Source of the DNA: Rossellomorea marisflavi
GTDB lineage: Bacteria; Bacillota; Bacilli; Bacillales; Bacillaceae_B
DNA length: 64,000 nt
Assembly (NCBI RefSeq): GCF_022170785.1
Contig: NZ_CP081870.1
Location: 484,001 to 548,000, forward strand
Reading direction: 5' to 3'
The position numbers were made by a program, and so were the translations under genes. The notes below the pieces were generated by a model that was not told where the DNA came from, did no database searches, and was given only the letters and a program-made list of their open reading frames with translations. Below are positions 32,673 through 47,241 of this stretch, piece by piece (position 1 is the stretch's first letter; each line of letters starts with the position of its first letter).

Positions 32673-32687
32673 AATATTCCGAATAAT
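32673..32687. promoter_or_regulatory. weak CodY-like box before ilvE
   Basis: AATATTCCGAATAAT matches 11 of 15 positions of AATTTTCWGAAAATT. It lies downstream of the promoter, where a bound CodY could block transcription. CodY control of ilv genes is well known in Bacillus; this particular site is a modest match. Confidence 0.4.
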
Positions 32688-32720
32688 CAAATAAATTTAA
32701 TCGTGAAAGGAATGATGAAC

Positions 32721-33620
32721 ATGAGCGAGCAGTGGATTTACTTAGACGGTCAGTACGTAAAAAAGGAAGATGCAAAAGTATCTGTTTATGACCATGGTTT
32801 TCTTTATGGAGATGGAGTGTTCGAAGGCATTCGAATGTACGACGGCAATGTCTTCCGTCTCGAAGAACATGTTGATCGCCTTTACGATTCAGCCAAATCC
32901 ATCATGCTGAACATCGAAGTCTCAAAAGAAGAGATGAGCAATATCATCATTGAAACATTGAAAATGAATAAACTTGAAAATGCCTATATCAGGGTTGTTA
33001 TCTCCCGCGGAGTAGGGAATCTCGGATTGGATCCCTTCACTTGCAGCCATCCACAGATCATCGTCATCGCAGAACAGCTCGCCCTATTCCCGAAAGCATT
33101 GTATGACACGGGGATCGAGATCGTCACCGTGGCAAGCAGACGGAACCGTGCGGATGTTTTATCGCCGAAGGTCAAGTCGTTGAACTATCTGAACAATATC
33201 CTCGTAAAGATCGAAGCGAACCTTGCCGGTGTGAGTGAAGCGCTGATGCTGAACGATCAAGGGTATGTAGCGGAAGGATCCGCCGATAACATCTTCATCG
33301 TGAAGAAAGGAAAGATCCTGACTCCACCAGGTTATGTAGGGGCGCTGGAAGGCATCACACGAAACGCCATCATCGAAATCGCCCAGAAATCCGGTTATGA
33401 AATGAAAGAAGAAGTCTTTACACGCCACGATGTATATACTGCGGATGAAGTCTTCCTCACGGGTACTGCAGCAGAAGTCATCGCTGTCGTCAAAGTCGAT
33501 GGACGTGTGATCGGAGACGGTAAACCGGGTGAATGTACAAATAAATTATTGCAACAGTTCAGGGACACTGTCACGCAGGATGGAAGAAAAGTTTACAAAC
33601 AAAATGCTCAAGTCGGGTAA
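32721..33620 (+). CDS. ilvE: branched-chain amino acid aminotransferase
   Basis: PLP fold-type IV aminotransferase for the last step of leucine, isoleucine and valine synthesis. From ATG 32721 the protein has 299 residues, opening MSEQWIYLDGQYVKKEDAK, then FLYGDGVFEGIRMYDGNVF near residue 30, VKSLNYLNNILVKIEA with the PLP lysine near residue 157, and the ALMLNDQGYVAEGSADNIF segment near residue 180. The frame is open from GTG 32703, but AAAGGA at 32706-32711 fits ATG 32721. ilvD follows after 15 bases. Confidence 0.94.
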   Translation: MSEQWIYLDGQYVKKEDAKVSVYDHGFLYGDGVFEGIRMYDGNVFRLEEHVDRLYDSAKSIMLNIEVSKEEMSNIIIETLKMNKLENAYIRVVISRGVGNLGLDPFTCSHPQIIVIAEQLALFPKALYDTGIEIVTVASRRNRADVLSPKVKSLNYLNNILVKIEANLAGVSEALMLNDQGYVAEGSADNIFIVKKGKILTPPGYVGALEGITRNAIIEIAQKSGYEMKEEVFTRHDVYTADEVFLTGTAAEVIAVVKVDGRVIGDGKPGECTNKLLQQFRDTVTQDGRKVYKQNAQVG

Positions 33621-33635
33621 GTTGGAGGTGCTGAT

Positions 33636-35303
33636 GTGCGTAGTGACATGATCAAAAAAGGAATCGACCGCGCTCCCCATCGCAGCCTGCTTTATGCGAC
33701 GGGAGTCAAATTGGAAGACATGGAGAAGCCCTTCATCGGGGTATGCAACTCCTATATCGATATCATACCGGGACATATGCATCTCAATCACTTCGCAGCC
33801 GTGGTGAAAGAAGCGATCCGGGAAGCAGGAGGCATCCCGTTCGAATTCAATACGATCGGCGTGGATGACGGGATCGCAATGGGACACATCGGGATGCGTT
33901 ATTCCCTTCCGAGCCGGGAGCTCATCGCCGATTCAGCCGAAACGGTCATCAACGCCCACTGGTTCGACGGAGTGTTTTACATTCCGAACTGTGACAAGAT
34001 CACGCCAGGCATGCTGATGGCATCCGTTCGCACCAACGTTCCTTCCGTCTTCGTATCGGGAGGACCGATGGAGGCAGGTGTATCAAGCGAAGGAAAACCC
34101 CTTTCCCTCGTATCTGTTTTCGAAGGGGTGGGTGCCCATCAATCGGGCAGGATGACAGCCGAACAGCTTCTGGACATCGAGCAAAATGCGTGTCCTACAT
34201 GCGGATCCTGTTCAGGGATGTTCACCGCCAATTCCATGAACTCCCTCATGGAGATGCTCGGGATGGCCCCTCCTGGTAACGGGACGATCGTGGCAACATC
34301 GGAAGAGCGCCACCAGCTCATCAAGGACGCTGCCAAGCACCTTGTGGAAATGGTGAAGAAGGACATCAAACCGAGGGATATCATCACGAAAGACACCATC
34401 GACGATGCCTTTGCCCTCGATATGGCCATGGGAGGTTCGACCAACACGGTCCTCCATACCCTTGCCATCGCCAATGAGGCGGAAATCGATTACGACATCA
34501 ACCGCATCAATACCGTAGCGGAAAGGGTGCCGTATCTGTCCAAGATCAGCCCTGCGTCGGATTATTCCATGCAAGACGTCCATAATGCCGGCGGAGTGAG
34601 TGCCATCATCAAGGAGCTGTGTGAGATGGGTGCGGTCCACAGCGACCGGATCACCGTTACAGGAAAGTCACTCTATGAAAATGTGAAAGATGCTGAAATC
34701 GTGAATGATGAAGTCATCAGGAGAAAAGATAACGCCTACAGTCCTGTAGGAGGGTTGTCTGTCCTCTTCGGAAATATCGCTCCGAATGGTGGTGTCATCA
34801 AGGTAGGGGCAGTCGATCCTTCCATCAAGACATTCATGGGCGAGGCCATCGTCTATGAATCGCAGGATGAGGCCCTTGCCGGGATCGAAAGTGGTGAAGT
34901 GAAGGAAGGTCATGTAGTGGTCATCCGCTACGAAGGACCGAAAGGCGGTCCAGGGATGCCGGAAATGCTCGCCCCGACAGCGGCGATCGCCGGGCGGGGG
35001 CTTGAGAAGAAAGTGGCCCTCCTCACGGACGGACGTTTCTCCGGTGCATCCCGTGGCATCTCCATCGGTCACGTATCACCTGAGGCTGCGGAAGGCGGCC
35101 CGATCGGGGTCGTGGAGAACGGAGATCCGATCTTCATCGATCTCACCAACCGTACCATCTCCCTCATGGTTTCAGAGGAAGAGCTCACCTTCAGACAGCA
35201 AGAGTGGGTCCAGCCCGCTCCTAAAATACGAAAAGGATATCTCGCTCGATATGCAAAGCTTGTCACATCGGCAAGCACAGGTGGAATACTGAAAACAGAA
35301 TAA
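33636..35303 (+). CDS. ilvD: dihydroxy-acid dehydratase
   Basis: Iron-sulfur dehydratase that converts 2,3-dihydroxy-isovalerate and -methylvalerate to 2-oxo acids. The 555-residue protein has the full family pattern: [41 protein letters not shown] with a cluster cysteine near residue 119, [17 protein letters not shown] near residue 187 and [16 protein letters not shown] near residue 465. The start is GTG seven bases after GGAGGT. It is in one operon with ilvE; its end lies about 45 bases before the T-box leader. Confidence 0.96.
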   Translation: MRSDMIKKGIDRAPHRSLLYATGVKLEDMEKPFIGVCNSYIDIIPGHMHLNHFAAVVKEAIREAGGIPFEFNTIGVDDGIAMGHIGMRYSLPSRELIADSAETVINAHWFDGVFYIPNCDKITPGMLMASVRTNVPSVFVSGGPMEAGVSSEGKPLSLVSVFEGVGAHQSGRMTAEQLLDIEQNACPTCGSCSGMFTANSMNSLMEMLGMAPPGNGTIVATSEERHQLIKDAAKHLVEMVKKDIKPRDIITKDTIDDAFALDMAMGGSTNTVLHTLAIANEAEIDYDINRINTVAERVPYLSKISPASDYSMQDVHNAGGVSAIIKELCEMGAVHSDRITVTGKSLYENVKDAEIVNDEVIRRKDNAYSPVGGLSVLFGNIAPNGGVIKVGAVDPSIKTFMGEAIVYESQDEALAGIESGEVKEGHVVVIRYEGPKGGPGMPEMLAPTAAIAGRGLEKKVALLTDGRFSGASRGISIGHVSPEAAEGGPIGVVENGDPIFIDLTNRTISLMVSEEELTFRQQEWVQPAPKIRKGYLARYAKLVTSASTGGILKTE

Positions 35304-35344
35304 AGAAAAATCGGTGAAGAGGCAAAAGGATTGGGTTTTGTATT

Positions 35345-35594
35345 CACAGAGAGCTGGTGGGGCTGCGAACCAGTAATACAACCAATACCGACATCCCCTC
35401 TGAGTATCGTTCTGAACAGTGATTAGGAACGATCGAGTAGACTCTACTCGTTACAAAAACGAAGGCTGAAATTCTTCAGCCTGCTGAGGGAGATGAACGT
35501 CGTCTCTGAACTAGGGTGGTACCGTGGAAAGGAAGCAAACCTTTTCGCCCCTGCGAAAGATAAACTCTGTCGTAGTGGGTGAAAAGTTTTTTTT
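35345..35594 (+). promoter_or_regulatory. T-box leader of the ilvB-leu operon
   Basis: A tRNA-sensing T-box: the stem I start AGAGAGCTGGTGG (from 35348) and GCGAACCAG, the conserved T-box core AGGGTGGTACCG (from 35513), and a terminator CTTTTCGCCC (35541-35550) with GGGTGAAAAG (35577-35586) and an eight-T run. CTC at 35398-35400 is the best specifier candidate, meaning leucine, as in B. subtilis ilvB. Uncharged leucine tRNA would favour antitermination and expression of ilvBNC-leuABCD. Confidence 0.92.
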
Positions 35595-35642
35595 GTGTGA
35601 TAGATTCATAAAAATCATGAAATGAAAGGGAGGAGATAGGCA

Positions 35643-37360
35643 ATGAGAGCCAAAGTAGAGGCGGATCTGGCTTCACAGTCACTGGCAGAAAACATCAACG
35701 GTGCTGATATGCTCATGAAGGCGTTAAAGGAGGGAAAAGTTGAGATTCTGTTCGGGTACCCGGGAGGAGCGGTCCTGCCGATATACGATGCTCTTTACAA
35801 AGCCCCCATCAAGCACGTGCTGGCCCGCCATGAGCAAGGCGCCATCCATGCGGCTGAAGGGTATGCCAGGGTATCGGGAAGACCAGGTGTCGTCATAGCA
35901 ACCTCGGGACCCGGGGCGACAAACCTTGTGACGGGAATCGCCGATGCCATGATGGATTCCCTGCCCCTGGTGATCTTCACCGGACAGGTCGCATCGAATG
36001 TCATCGGGACGGATGCCTTCCAGGAAGCGGATGTAGTCGGGATCACCATGCCGATCACCAAGCACAATTACCAGGTGAGGGATCTTGCTGATCTTCCCCG
36101 CATAGTCAAAGAAGCATTCCACATTGCTTCCACAGGCAGACCTGGTCCGGTCCTGGTGGACATTCCGAAGGACCTTACTGTTCAAATCGCTAGTCCGGCC
36201 GAGGATCAGGAGATGGATCTTCCGGGCTATCAGCCGAATCTTCACCCGAACCCTTTGCAAATCAAAAAATTGATCGAAGCTGTGAAGCACTCACAAAGAC
36301 CTGTGATCCTAGCGGGTGCAGGCATCCTTCACGCAAAGGCCTCCGAGGAGCTGAAGGAATTCGCTGAACATTATGATCTTCCTGTGGTCCATACGCTGCT
36401 GGGTCTTGGCGGATTTCCCGCCGATCATGCTTTGTTCCTTGGGATGGCGGGGATGCACGGGTGCTACACAAGCAATATGGCCCTTCATGAATGTGACCTA
36501 CTCATCAATATCGGTGCCCGATTCGATGACAGGCTGACGGGGAATCTGGCCACCTTCGCCCCGAATGCGAAAGTAGTCCACATCGACGTCGACCCGGCAG
36601 AAATCGGCAAGAATGTAGAGACGCAGATCCCGATCGTCTCTGATGCGAAGCACGCTCTAGTCAAGATCCTCGAGCACGATGAGAGCAAGTGCTACTTCGA
36701 GGAGTGGCATAGCCGATTGAAGGCCAATAAACAGGAATATCCATTCTGGTACAACCGGGCAGAGGAAATCATCTCTCCTCAGAGGCTCATCGAACAGGTA
36801 TACGAATTGACCAACGGAGAAGCTGTCGTCACCACCGATGTCGGCCAGCACCAGATGTGGGCGGCACAATATTACTCGTTCAAAAACCCGAATAACTGGG
36901 TCACATCTGGCGGACTCGGCACGATGGGATTCGGATTCCCGGCGGCAATCGGGGCGCAACTTGCAGACAGGGAGAGGAAAGTCGTGGCGTTCGTAGGGGA
37001 TGGAGGCTTCCAGATGACCCTGCAGGAACTGGTTCTATTAAAAGAGCTCGATCTCCCAGTGAAGGTGGTCATCCTGAATAACGGAACCCTAGGAATGGTG
37101 AGGCAGTGGCAGGAAACATTCTACGAAGAACGGTATTCCCAATCGGTCTTCTCCCTGCAGCCTGATTTTGTGAAACTGGCTGAGTCTTATGGCATCAAAG
37201 GTTATCAGGTGAAAACGCAGGAAGAAGTGGAATCGGTCCTCAGAGAAGCGTTGACGAGTGACGAGCCGGCATTGATCGACTGTTGGGTCAATCCGAAGGA
37301 AAACGTCTATCCGATGGTTGCTCCAGGCAAGGGATTACACGAAATGATAGGAGTGAAACC

Positions 37361-37364
<4 letters not shown>
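35643..37364 (+). CDS. ilvB: acetolactate synthase large subunit
   Basis: Thiamine diphosphate and FAD enzyme that makes acetolactate or acetohydroxybutyrate. The 573-residue protein shows the catalytic glutamate in [16 protein letters not shown] near residue 62, the FAD-domain segment [19 protein letters not shown] near residue 265, and the thiamine motif [13 protein letters not shown] to NNGTLGMV near residue 450. It is the first gene behind the T-box. Its stop overlaps the ilvN start by four bases, typical of this coupled pair. Confidence 0.96.
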
Positions 37365-40485
<3,121 letters not shown>

Positions 40486-40495
40486 CAACATAACA

Positions 40496-40511
40496 GGGGT
40501 GGCGACGCCCC
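40496..40511 (+). other. GNRA-loop hairpin between leuA and leuB
   Basis: GGGGTG (40496-40501), loop GCGA, and CGCCCC (40506-40511) form a six-base-pair stem with a GNRA tetraloop in the 45-base leuA-leuB gap. There is no T-run, so it is more likely an mRNA stability or processing element than a terminator. Confidence 0.45.
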
Positions 40512-40530
40512 TTCAGGGAGGGACATTCTC

Positions 40531-41643
40531 ATGAAAAAGAAAATTGCTGTATTACCTGGAGATGGAATCGGGCCGGAAGTGATGGATGGGGCCCTGAAGG
40601 TTCTGAAGGCCGTGGGTGATTGGTTCAACCATGAGTTTGAAGTGGAAAAAGGATACATCGGTGGAGCGGCTGTCGATCAATTCGGAAGTCCGCTCCCGGC
40701 AGAAACGATCGAGCTTTGCAAGAAGAGTGATGCCATCCTTCTTGGTGCCGTCGGAGGACCGCAGTGGGAGAACCTTCCTAAAGAACAGAGGCCGGAAAAA
40801 GGTCTTCTTGGGATCCGGAAGGAATTCGAACTGTTTGCGAACCTTCGGCCGGTAAAGGCATTTGACAGCTTGATCTCAGCTTCCCCCCTGAAAAAGGAAA
40901 TCGTTGAAGATGTCGATATGATCATCGTTCGGGAACTGACGGGAGGACTGTACTTCGGGCAGCCATCCGGAAGGCAGGGAGCAGAAGATGAAGTGGCCGT
41001 CGATACCCTGGTCTATGAAAAGTCAGAGATCGAACGGATCGTCCATAAAGCTTTCCGTCTTGCTCAAAAGAGGAAGAAGCGTCTCACATCCGTCGACAAG
41101 GCCAATGTATTGGAAACAAGCCGAATGTGGAGAGAAATCGTCAACGAAGCAGCAAAGGAATACCCGGAAGTGGAAGTGGAGCACATGCTTGTTGATGTAG
41201 CTGCAATGAAGCTCATGTATCAGCCGGGTCAATTCGATGTCATGGTAACGGAGAATATGTTCGGCGACATCCTCAGTGATGAAGCCTCCATGATCACCGG
41301 ATCACTGGGCATGCTGCCATCAGCCAGCCTGCGGGAGGATGCATTCGGACTCTATGAACCGGTCCATGGATCGGCGCCGGATATCGCAGGGAAAGGAAAA
41401 GCCAATCCCCTCGCCATGATCCTGTCGGTGGCCATGATGCTGAGGCATTCATTCGGCATGCAGGAAGAGGCGGAAATGATCGAAATGGCCGTGCAGGAAG
41501 TGTTGAATGCAGGCTTCCGGACAGGTGACCTTTGGAGCGGTGGAAGGGGCACTGCAGTCGGGACTGAAGCCATGAGCGATCTCGTCGTAGAGAGACTGGA
41601 AGCAGACCATGCACTATCTTCAATTCTATCAGCTTACCTATAA
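40531..41643 (+). CDS. leuB: 3-isopropylmalate dehydrogenase
   Basis: NAD-dependent oxidative decarboxylation of 3-isopropylmalate. The 370-residue protein opens [20 protein letters not shown] and contains [25 protein letters not shown] near residue 132, [16 protein letters not shown] near residue 190 and the metal-site stretch [20 protein letters not shown] (around residue 247), followed by the adenine-binding loop [23 protein letters not shown] precedes its ATG. It belongs to the T-box-controlled operon. Confidence 0.96.
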   Translation: MKKKIAVLPGDGIGPEVMDGALKVLKAVGDWFNHEFEVEKGYIGGAAVDQFGSPLPAETIELCKKSDAILLGAVGGPQWENLPKEQRPEKGLLGIRKEFELFANLRPVKAFDSLISASPLKKEIVEDVDMIIVRELTGGLYFGQPSGRQGAEDEVAVDTLVYEKSEIERIVHKAFRLAQKRKKRLTSVDKANVLETSRMWREIVNEAAKEYPEVEVEHMLVDVAAMKLMYQPGQFDVMVTENMFGDILSDEASMITGSLGMLPSASLREDAFGLYEPVHGSAPDIAGKGKANPLAMILSVAMMLRHSFGMQEEAEMIEMAVQEVLNAGFRTGDLWSGGRGTAVGTEAMSDLVVERLEADHALSSILSAYL

Positions 41644-41682
41644 GAGACATCAAAATGCGACAGAAGTATAAGGAGGGAGCTC

Positions 41683-43098
41683 ATGACGGGCAAAAACATT
41701 ATTGAAAAGATTTGGGAAAGGCATGTTGTACAAAGAGAAGAAGGAAAGCCGGACCTCCTATATATCGATCTGCATCTGGTGCATGAAGTCACCTCCCCCC
41801 AGGCATTCGAAGGTCTGCGCATGAAGGGACGGCAGGTACGTCGTCCGGATCTGACCTACGCGACGATGGATCATAACGTCCCGACAAAGGAGCGGCATAT
41901 CATCCGTGATGAGATTGCACGACTCCAGATGGATACACTGAAGAAGAATTGCCGGGAATTCGGCGTTACGTTAGCCGATATCCATCACCCTGATCAAGGG
42001 ATCGTCCACGTCATCGGTCCGGAGCTCGGACTCACACAGCCAGGGAAGACGATTGTCTGCGGGGATAGCCATACATCCACGCATGGGGCGTTCGGTGCCC
42101 TGGCGTTCGGGATCGGGACGAGTGAGGTGGAGCACGTATTGGCTACCCAGACCCTTTGGCAATCGAGGCCGAAGACCCTTCAGGTGAACGTATCCGGAAA
42201 GCTTGGATTTGGGGTGACGGCAAAAGATGTGATCCTGAACATCATTTCCACTCACGGTGTCGGATTCGGTACCGGACATGTTATCGAGTTCACGGGCGAC
42301 GTCATCCGGAACCTTTCCATGGAAGAGCGGATGACCGTCTGTAACATGAGTATCGAAGCAGGTGCAAAAGCAGGTCTCATCAGCCCTGACGAGACGACGA
42401 TTGCCTATCTTGAAGGGCGTCCGAACCTTCCGAAGAATCGCTCATTCCAGGAGTTGAAAGAGGATTGGTTGTCCCTGCAGAGTGACGCCGATGCTGAGTA
42501 TGATCAACGGATCGAGGTGAAGGGAGAGGACATTGAGCCTCACGTCACCTGGGGGACGAACCCCGGGATGGGGGCACCCATCACGGCGAGGATCCCGGAT
42601 CCACAGTCGTATGAAGACGCGTCGGATCGTGAAGGGATCGAGCGTGCCCTTCACTATATGGGCCTTGAGCCTGATCAGTCCATTGAAGACATCACCGTTG
42701 ACTATGTATTCATTGGCTCCTGTACCAACTCGCGGTTGAGCGATTTACGAGCAGCCGCCGAAGTGGTGCAGGGTCATAAGGTGAAGGAAGGGGTAACGGC
42801 ACTTGTCGTTCCAGGCTCGTTCAGCGTAAAGCAACAGGCTGAGGAAGCAGGTCTCCATACCATCTTCCAAGAAGCGGGCTTTGAATGGAGGGAGGCAGGA
42901 TGCAGCATGTGCCTCGCCATGAATGATGATATCGTCCCGCCGGGTAAGCGATGTGCCTCTACATCCAACCGTAATTTCGAAGGCAGGCAGGGCAACGGGT
43001 CGCGCACCCACCTCCTCAGCCCTTCCATGGCAGCGGCCGCTGCCGTGACGGGTAAGCTGACGGATGTCCGGAAATTAGAAAGGATTTCAGTATCATAG
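41683..43098 (+). CDS. leuC: 3-isopropylmalate dehydratase large subunit
   Basis: Aconitase-family [4Fe-4S] subunit of isopropylmalate isomerase, 471 residues. Signature parts are [16 protein letters not shown] near residue 27, [20 protein letters not shown] near residue 127, and the cluster cysteines in [12 protein letters not shown] near residue 347 and CSMCLAMN near residue 407. AAGGAGGGAG precedes the ATG. leuD follows after 11 bases. Confidence 0.96.
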   Translation: MTGKNIIEKIWERHVVQREEGKPDLLYIDLHLVHEVTSPQAFEGLRMKGRQVRRPDLTYATMDHNVPTKERHIIRDEIARLQMDTLKKNCREFGVTLADIHHPDQGIVHVIGPELGLTQPGKTIVCGDSHTSTHGAFGALAFGIGTSEVEHVLATQTLWQSRPKTLQVNVSGKLGFGVTAKDVILNIISTHGVGFGTGHVIEFTGDVIRNLSMEERMTVCNMSIEAGAKAGLISPDETTIAYLEGRPNLPKNRSFQELKEDWLSLQSDADAEYDQRIEVKGEDIEPHVTWGTNPGMGAPITARIPDPQSYEDASDREGIERALHYMGLEPDQSIEDITVDYVFIGSCTNSRLSDLRAAAEVVQGHKVKEGVTALVVPGSFSVKQQAEEAGLHTIFQEAGFEWREAGCSMCLAMNDDIVPPGKRCASTSNRNFEGRQGNGSRTHLLSPSMAAAAAVTGKLTDVRKLERISVS

Positions 43099-43109
43099 GA
43101 GGTGACACC

Positions 43110-43715
43110 ATGGCAATCAATCATGTAAAAGAGAGCGTATTCCCGTTGCACCGGGATCACGTCGATACAGATCAAATCATCCCCAAACAGTTCTTGAAGC
43201 GGATCGAACGCCAGGGCTTCGGTCAGTTCCTATTCTATCATTGGCGATTTGAAGACGATGGGAAGACACTTCGGGAAGGATTTCTCCTTGACACCCCGGC
43301 CTACAAAGATGCCGGGATATTGATCGGAGGGAAGAATTTTGGATGTGGTTCATCGAGGGAGCACGCCCCTTGGGCGCTTCAGGATTTCGGGTTCTCAGTG
43401 GTCATTGCGAAGAGTTTTGCAGATATCTTCCATAACAACTGCTTGAAAAACGGCATCCTCCCGATCCGACTTGACGATCAAATCGTTGATCAGCTTTGGG
43501 CGAATGAACGGAAGGCTGAGCAGTATGAAATCGAGATTTCACTTGAGGATCAAACGATTAAAGATTCCGAAGGCTTGCAGGTGTCCTTCTCCATCGATCC
43601 CTACTGGAAGAATATGCTCATCAAAGGGCTGGATGAAATCGGATTGACCCTTGAATACGGTGACAGTATCGATGCCTATGAAAAAAAATATGAGGTGAGT
43701 AGCTTGGGAATTTAA
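43110..43715 (+). CDS. leuD: 3-isopropylmalate dehydratase small subunit
   Basis: Swivelling-domain subunit that completes the LeuCD isomerase, 201 residues. DHVDTDQIIPKQFLKRIER near residue 13 and GKNFGCGSSREHAPWAL near residue 73 are diagnostic. GGAGGTGACACC stands before the ATG. Its stop codon shares a base with the start of the following threonine dehydratase gene, implying that the latter belongs to the same operon. Confidence 0.96.
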   Translation: MAINHVKESVFPLHRDHVDTDQIIPKQFLKRIERQGFGQFLFYHWRFEDDGKTLREGFLLDTPAYKDAGILIGGKNFGCGSSREHAPWALQDFGFSVVIAKSFADIFHNNCLKNGILPIRLDDQIVDQLWANERKAEQYEIEISLEDQTIKDSEGLQVSFSIDPYWKNMLIKGLDEIGLTLEYGDSIDAYEKKYEVSSLGI

Positions 43716-44698
43716 TGGATCACACTGACGTTGTAGAAGCAATGGAACGAATCGGCCATCAAGTGCACCGGACCCCTTTGAAGCAGTCGGCCACCTTGAA
43801 TGCCTACACGGGCGGCGACATTTATATGAAGATGGAGAACCTTCAGCGTACGGGCTCCTTCAAAGTCCGGGGGGCCATGAACAAAATCATGTCCCTCCCG
43901 GAAGTGGAGGCAGAGAAAGGGATCATTGCTGCGTCTGCAGGCAACCATGCACAGGGTGTGGCCCTGGCTGCGGCCATGAGGAACGTCTCTTCGAAAATCT
44001 TCATGCCCAAACGCACTCCTTCTACGAAAGTCGCGGCTACCAGACATTACGGTGCAGGGGTTGTACTAGGTGGAGATACGTACAACGAAGCCTTCCAGTC
44101 GGCCCTTGAAGATCAACAGCAGCGGGGCTCCTCCTTCGTCCATGCATTCGATGATCCGAAGGTAATGGCAGGACAGGGGACGGTAGCGCTTGAAATGCTT
44201 CAACAACTGAGTGACTTGGAAGTCATCCTCGTACCGGTCGGAGGGGGTGGCCTCCTTGCGGGTATGGCCTCTGCCGTCAAAGCCTTTCACCCGAAGGTCC
44301 GAATCATCGGCGTTCAGGCACTGGGGGCACCTGCCACTTACAACTTCTTCACTGGAAGGGGGAAAGGTCCCCTGGAGCATGTCCATACGATTGCAGATGG
44401 ACTGCTTGTGAAAAAGCCAGGGGAACTGACCTTCCCTATCATCAAACAATACGTCGATGATATGGTGACGGTAACGGATGAAGAAATTTCCTGTGCCATC
44501 ATGTTCATGCTTGAACGGGAAAAGACCTTGGTTGAAGGGGCGGGTGCTGCTTCCCTTGCGGCGGTAATCTGTAAAAAGGTGAACGTTCAGGGGAAGAAGG
44601 TTGGCTGCGTCATCAGCGGAGGAAATATTGATCCAGGAAAGATCTCGGTATTCCGTGATCTGTCGAAGTCTGCCCGGCAGCTTCATCATATCCTGTAA
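43715..44698 (+). CDS. threonine dehydratase, short form without regulatory domain
   Basis: PLP enzyme deaminating threonine to 2-oxobutyrate, the isoleucine precursor; 327 residues. The PLP lysine is in [14 protein letters not shown] near residue 50, [15 protein letters not shown] lies near residue 73 and the phosphate-binding loop is [13 protein letters not shown] near residue 175. B. subtilis IlvA is about 420 residues with a C-terminal ACT-like allosteric domain, which is absent here, as in catabolic TdcB-type enzymes. The start overlaps the leuD stop. The operon context argues for a biosynthetic role (ilvA function). Confidence 0.9.
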   Translation: MDHTDVVEAMERIGHQVHRTPLKQSATLNAYTGGDIYMKMENLQRTGSFKVRGAMNKIMSLPEVEAEKGIIAASAGNHAQGVALAAAMRNVSSKIFMPKRTPSTKVAATRHYGAGVVLGGDTYNEAFQSALEDQQQRGSSFVHAFDDPKVMAGQGTVALEMLQQLSDLEVILVPVGGGGLLAGMASAVKAFHPKVRIIGVQALGAPATYNFFTGRGKGPLEHVHTIADGLLVKKPGELTFPIIKQYVDDMVTVTDEEISCAIMFMLEREKTLVEGAGAASLAAVICKKVNVQGKKVGCVISGGNIDPGKISVFRDLSKSARQLHHIL

Positions 44699-44795
44699 AC
44701 AGTGGGAAGGGCGGCTCTTTACGTAAAGGGCGGTCCTCTCTTTTCGTTGGAAGAATCCGTCTTTTATATATTTTCCATTTATTCTGAAAAATGTA

Positions 44796-44824
44796 TTGTA
44801 AGGGCTGGATGTTTCCTCTATAAT
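44796..44824 (+). promoter_or_regulatory. promoter of hom-thrC-thrB
   Basis: TTGTAA (44796-44801) and a perfect TATAAT (44819-44824) spaced 17 bases, about 58 bases before the hom start. No attenuator-like hairpin was seen between promoter and gene. Confidence 0.65.
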
Positions 44825-44881
44825 GTCCTCTATAGAAGAACAAATGTATATTCCAAATGAACACATGGAGGTTATGGCTAA

Positions 44882-46180
44882 ATGGAATCCATATCAATCG
44901 GACTCTTGGGACTTGGAACAGTGGGGTCAGGGGTCGTTAAAATAGTAGAGAATCATCAGGATAAGCTGACCCATCAGATCGGCTGCCCGGTAAAAGTGAA
45001 AAAAGCACTCGTCCAGGAACTTGAGAAGGAAAGAGATCTGAAGCTCGGAAGGGAGGTCCTCACAACGGATCCAGCCGAAGTCCTGAACGATCCTGAGATT
45101 GATATTATCGTAGAGGTCATGGGAGGCATCGAGGCTACAAAGGAACACCTTCTATCCGCACTGAAGCAGAGAAAGCATGTTGTGACGGCCAACAAGGATC
45201 TTATGGCTCTCCATGGACCGGAACTATTGAAGACAGCATCTGAAAATGGCTGCGACCTTTTCTACGAGGCGAGCGTAGCAGGTGGGATCCCGATACTCAG
45301 AAGCCTGGTAGACGGGCTCTCTTCCGATCGAATCACGAAAATGATGGGAATCGTCAACGGCACGACGAACTTCATCCTTACCAAAATGACGAAAGAAGGC
45401 AGCAATTTTGAAGAGGTGCTGAAAGAAGCTCAGGACCTTGGGTATGCGGAAGCCGATCCAACGGCAGACGTAGGAGGTCTCGATGCTGCAAGGAAGATGG
45501 CGATCCTCTCCACGCTCGGTTTTTCCATGAATGTTGATCTTGCAGATGTCAAGGTTAAAGGGATCACAGGAGTGACGGGCGAAGATATTCAATACGCAGA
45601 TCAATTCGACTATACGATGAAGCTCATCGGGTATGCCCATCGGGACGGGGAGAAGGTGGAGGTGAGCGTCGAACCGACCTTGCTGCAGAAGGAACATCCT
45701 CTTGCTTCTGTCAATGATGAGTATAATGCCGTATATGTGTATGGAGAAGCCGTAGGTGAAACGATGTTCTATGGACCGGGTGCAGGAAGCCTTCCTACGG
45801 CTACTGCGGTCGTATCAGATATGGTGGGGATCATGAAGAATATGAGGCTTGGAGTCAACGGGAAGAGCGCGGTCCATCCCCAGTTCACTAAGAAGCTCAA
45901 GGAGTCGTCTGAAATCAAATCGAAGCATTTCCTTCGTCTCCATGTAAAGGATGAGGTGGGCGTGCTATCGAAGCTGACCAGCATTTTTGCTTCTCACGGG
46001 GTAGGATTTGAAAAAATCCTTCAAAACCCATTGGCAACGGAGGGAGTAGCCGAAATCGTCGTGGTGACCCATCAGGCCTCCCTGGATCATTTCGAGGACA
46101 TCCTTATGGAACTGAAAGACGAAGAAACGGTACATTCCATCGAGAGCACTTACAGAGTAGAAGGAGGCGGAAAGGCATGA
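44882..46180 (+). CDS. hom: homoserine dehydrogenase
   Basis: NAD(P)H-dependent reduction of aspartate semialdehyde to homoserine, the branch point to threonine and methionine. The 432-residue protein begins with [16 protein letters not shown], has [13 protein letters not shown] near residue 100, the catalytic lysine region [19 protein letters not shown] near residue 190 and a C-terminal ACT domain ([22 protein letters not shown] near residue 356, in two parts), so threonine feedback is expected. GGAGG lies 11 bases before the ATG. Its end overlaps thrC by four bases. Confidence 0.95.
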   Translation: MESISIGLLGLGTVGSGVVKIVENHQDKLTHQIGCPVKVKKALVQELEKERDLKLGREVLTTDPAEVLNDPEIDIIVEVMGGIEATKEHLLSALKQRKHVVTANKDLMALHGPELLKTASENGCDLFYEASVAGGIPILRSLVDGLSSDRITKMMGIVNGTTNFILTKMTKEGSNFEEVLKEAQDLGYAEADPTADVGGLDAARKMAILSTLGFSMNVDLADVKVKGITGVTGEDIQYADQFDYTMKLIGYAHRDGEKVEVSVEPTLLQKEHPLASVNDEYNAVYVYGEAVGETMFYGPGAGSLPTATAVVSDMVGIMKNMRLGVNGKSAVHPQFTKKLKESSEIKSKHFLRLHVKDEVGVLSKLTSIFASHGVGFEKILQNPLATEGVAEIVVVTHQASLDHFEDILMELKDEETVHSIESTYRVEGGGKA

Positions 46181-47241
46181 GTTGGGACGGACTGATCAAG
46201 GAGTATGGAGAGAACCTGCCTGTTTCGGGGCAAACACCCGGATTGACACTGCATGAAGGGAATACGCCCCTCATCAAGCTTGAAAACCTGTCCAAGGAAT
46301 GGGGCATCGATCTTCATGTGAAGGTTGAAGGAGCCAATCCGACAGGATCCTTCAAGGATCGCGGGATGGTCCTGGCAGTGGCGAAGGCGGTCGAAGAAGG
46401 AAGCTCGACAGTCATCTGTGCATCCACCGGTAACACGTCAGCGTCTGCTGCAGCATACGCCGCACGTGCCGGACTCAAATGCATCGTCGTTATTCCTGAA
46501 GGTAAGATCGCACAAGGAAAACTTGCACAGGCGGTCATGTACGGTGCTGAGATCGTCTCCATTGAAGGGAATTTCGATCAAGCGTTGGAAATCGTCCGGG
46601 ATCTTAGCCGGACCGAAGCGGTCACCCTGGTCAATTCAGTGAATCCATATCGGCTGGAAGGACAGAAGACGGCAGCCTTCGAGGTGGTGGATACGCTCGG
46701 CTCTGCCCCCGATATCCTGGCCATTCCTGTAGGGAACGCAGGGAATATCTCTGCTTACTGGAAAGGATTCAAGGAATACGACGGGAAGAAGCAATCAGGT
46801 CTTCCAAGGATGTTCGGATTCGAAGCATCCGGTGCCGCACCACTTGTTCATGACCGGGTGATCGAGCAGCCTGAAACCTTGGCGACGGCCATCAGAATCG
46901 GCAACCCGGCGAGCTGGTCGCTGGCAGTGGACGCCCTGAAGGAATCGAATGGACATATCAATGAGGTCACGGATGAAGAAATCATTGAAGCGTATCAGCT
47001 TCTTGCCAAGACAGAGGGGATCTTTGCCGAACCTGCCTCATGTGCTTCCATCGCAGGCATCCGCAAATCCCTCCAGTCAGGCGTGCTGCCTAAAGGATCG
47101 AAGGTTGTGGCCGTCCTCACGGGGAATGGCCTGAAGGATCCCCAGACAGCGATTGAATATAGTCCCGTCATTCCGGCGAAACTCCCGAATGATAGGGAAG
47201 CTGTGAAGGATTATATCAAGGGGACGATGGGGGTATGGTAG
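46177..47241 (+). CDS. thrC: threonine synthase
   Basis: PLP-dependent conversion of O-phosphohomoserine to threonine, 354 residues, the short Gram-positive form. The PLP lysine is in [18 protein letters not shown] near residue 55; [19 protein letters not shown] near residue 86 and [15 protein letters not shown] near residue 186 bind the cofactor phosphate. The ATG overlaps the hom stop, and its own end overlaps thrB by seven bases, so the three genes are tightly coupled. Confidence 0.95.
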   Translation: MSWDGLIKEYGENLPVSGQTPGLTLHEGNTPLIKLENLSKEWGIDLHVKVEGANPTGSFKDRGMVLAVAKAVEEGSSTVICASTGNTSASAAAYAARAGLKCIVVIPEGKIAQGKLAQAVMYGAEIVSIEGNFDQALEIVRDLSRTEAVTLVNSVNPYRLEGQKTAAFEVVDTLGSAPDILAIPVGNAGNISAYWKGFKEYDGKKQSGLPRMFGFEASGAAPLVHDRVIEQPETLATAIRIGNPASWSLAVDALKESNGHINEVTDEEIIEAYQLLAKTEGIFAEPASCASIAGIRKSLQSGVLPKGSKVVAVLTGNGLKDPQTAIEYSPVIPAKLPNDREAVKDYIKGTMGVW

